NCBI GenBank assembly: GCA_964624075.1 | Contig: CAZUWH010000001.1 | Location: 186,001 to 250,000, forward strand | Length of the DNA: 64,000 bases | Source: CAZUWH01 sp964624075 | GTDB lineage: Bacteria > Pseudomonadota > Alphaproteobacteria > Rhodospirillales > Rhodospirillaceae | Direction of reading: 5' to 3' | In this document: positions 63,719 through 64,000 of the stretch, piece after piece | Position numbering within the stretch: position 1 is the first letter of the stretch | How the letters are laid out: each line of letters opens with the position of its first letter | Notes under the pieces: generated by a model | Database searches by the model: none | Told to the model about the DNA's origin: nothing | The model's input: the letters and a program-made list of their open reading frames with translations, nothing else | Position numbers and translations under genes: made by a program

Positions 63719-64000
63719 ATGCGGGTTCTGGTGGTTGAGGATGATCCAACGACGACACAGGTCATCGAACTGGTGCTGCGTCGGGAAGGAATGGTCGTCG
63801 ATTCCACGGCTTCCGGCGAGGACGGTCTGGAGATTGCCAAGCTCTATGACTACGATGTCGTGGTGCTTGATTTGATGCTGCCCGACACGGACGGTTATGA
63901 AGTGCTGCGGCGCCTCCGTCAGGCGCGGATCGAGACGCCAGTCATCATTCTGTCTGGACTAGATGGCACCGATAGGAAGGTCAAGGGACTGGGGATCGGT
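63719..64000 (+). CDS. ctrA: Cell-cycle response regulator CtrA (partial, N-terminal)
   Basis: OmpR-type master regulator of the alphaproteobacterial cell cycle; in non-Caulobacter relatives it often controls motility and related traits. The 94 residues in the window are a receiver domain: MRVLVVEDDPTTTQ with acidic residues near 8-9, the phospho-acceptor Asp in VVLDLMLPDTDGYEVL at residue 51, Thr/Ser and Lys sites in PVIILSGLDGTDRKVKGLGIG. The start MRVLVVEDD and the LYDYDVVVLD stretch are CtrA-like, but the DNA-binding half lies outside the window. The gene is cut by the window end. Confidence 0.88.
   Translation, partial: MRVLVVEDDPTTTQVIELVLRREGMVVDSTASGEDGLEIAKLYDYDVVVLDLMLPDTDGYEVLRRLRQARIETPVIILSGLDGTDRKVKGLGIG

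Overview
The window is GC-rich DNA from a free-living-type alphaproteobacterium. I would place it in Rhodospirillales: it carries the start of a CtrA-type response regulator, a short ribbon-helix-helix protein typical of that order, a 41-residue L36, and the orders hrcA-grpE, fabD-fabG-acpP-fabF-mltG and rpsF-rpsR-rplI. This placement is inference from gene content; I cannot name the genus. A 10-base N gap at 15054-15063 shows that this is a draft assembly.

Layout. 0-6.5 kb (minus strand): biotin genes bioF, a BioH-like esterase, bioC and bioD directly behind cysK, preceded by coaBC and an Rrf2 regulator. 7-9.4 kb: ubiE-ubiB. 9.8-11.9 kb: mutM, a small exported protein and an enoyl-CoA hydratase. 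12.2-14.9 kb: an exported protein, grpE and hrcA. 15-20 kb: the N gap, an RHH protein, folP, a PduO-type cobalamin adenosyltransferase, lptG and a family 39 glycosyltransferase. 20.5-27.1 kb: proA, nhaD, a parvulin isomerase, argJ, recX and an ArsC-like gene. 29-33.1 kb: a CHAP lipoprotein, cimA and trmFO. 34.6-39.9 kb: trxA with a poly-Glu tail and the glycine cleavage set gcvT, gcvH, gcvPA, gcvPB. 50.3 kb: tRNA-Leu(CAA), then an odd 35-residue-repeat protein. 52.8-64 kb: fatty acid synthesis genes, ribosomal protein genes, nth, rpmJ, ndk, yjbQ, an M23 peptidase, purC and the start of ctrA.

The main biological signal is contrast. Housekeeping genes are intact, often with 1-7 nt overlaps, while almost all genes for sensing, motility, competence and surface or export functions are broken: a histidine kinase, flgI, two chemoreceptors, an ABC solute-binding protein, an Rpn-type nuclease, a GntR regulator, an MFS transporter, a TolC and HlyD pair, a family 2 glycosyltransferase, comEC and mltG. 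The lesions include nonsense codons, homopolymer frameshifts, a 68-bp tandem duplication and large internal deletions, which suggests recent adaptation to a stable or host-associated niche.

Two families of GC-rich dispersed intergenic repeats recur through the window, and the assembly gap lies inside one copy. The best candidate for something new is the acidic tandem-repeat protein at 50.7-51.6 kb, which ends in an RTX-like nonapeptide.
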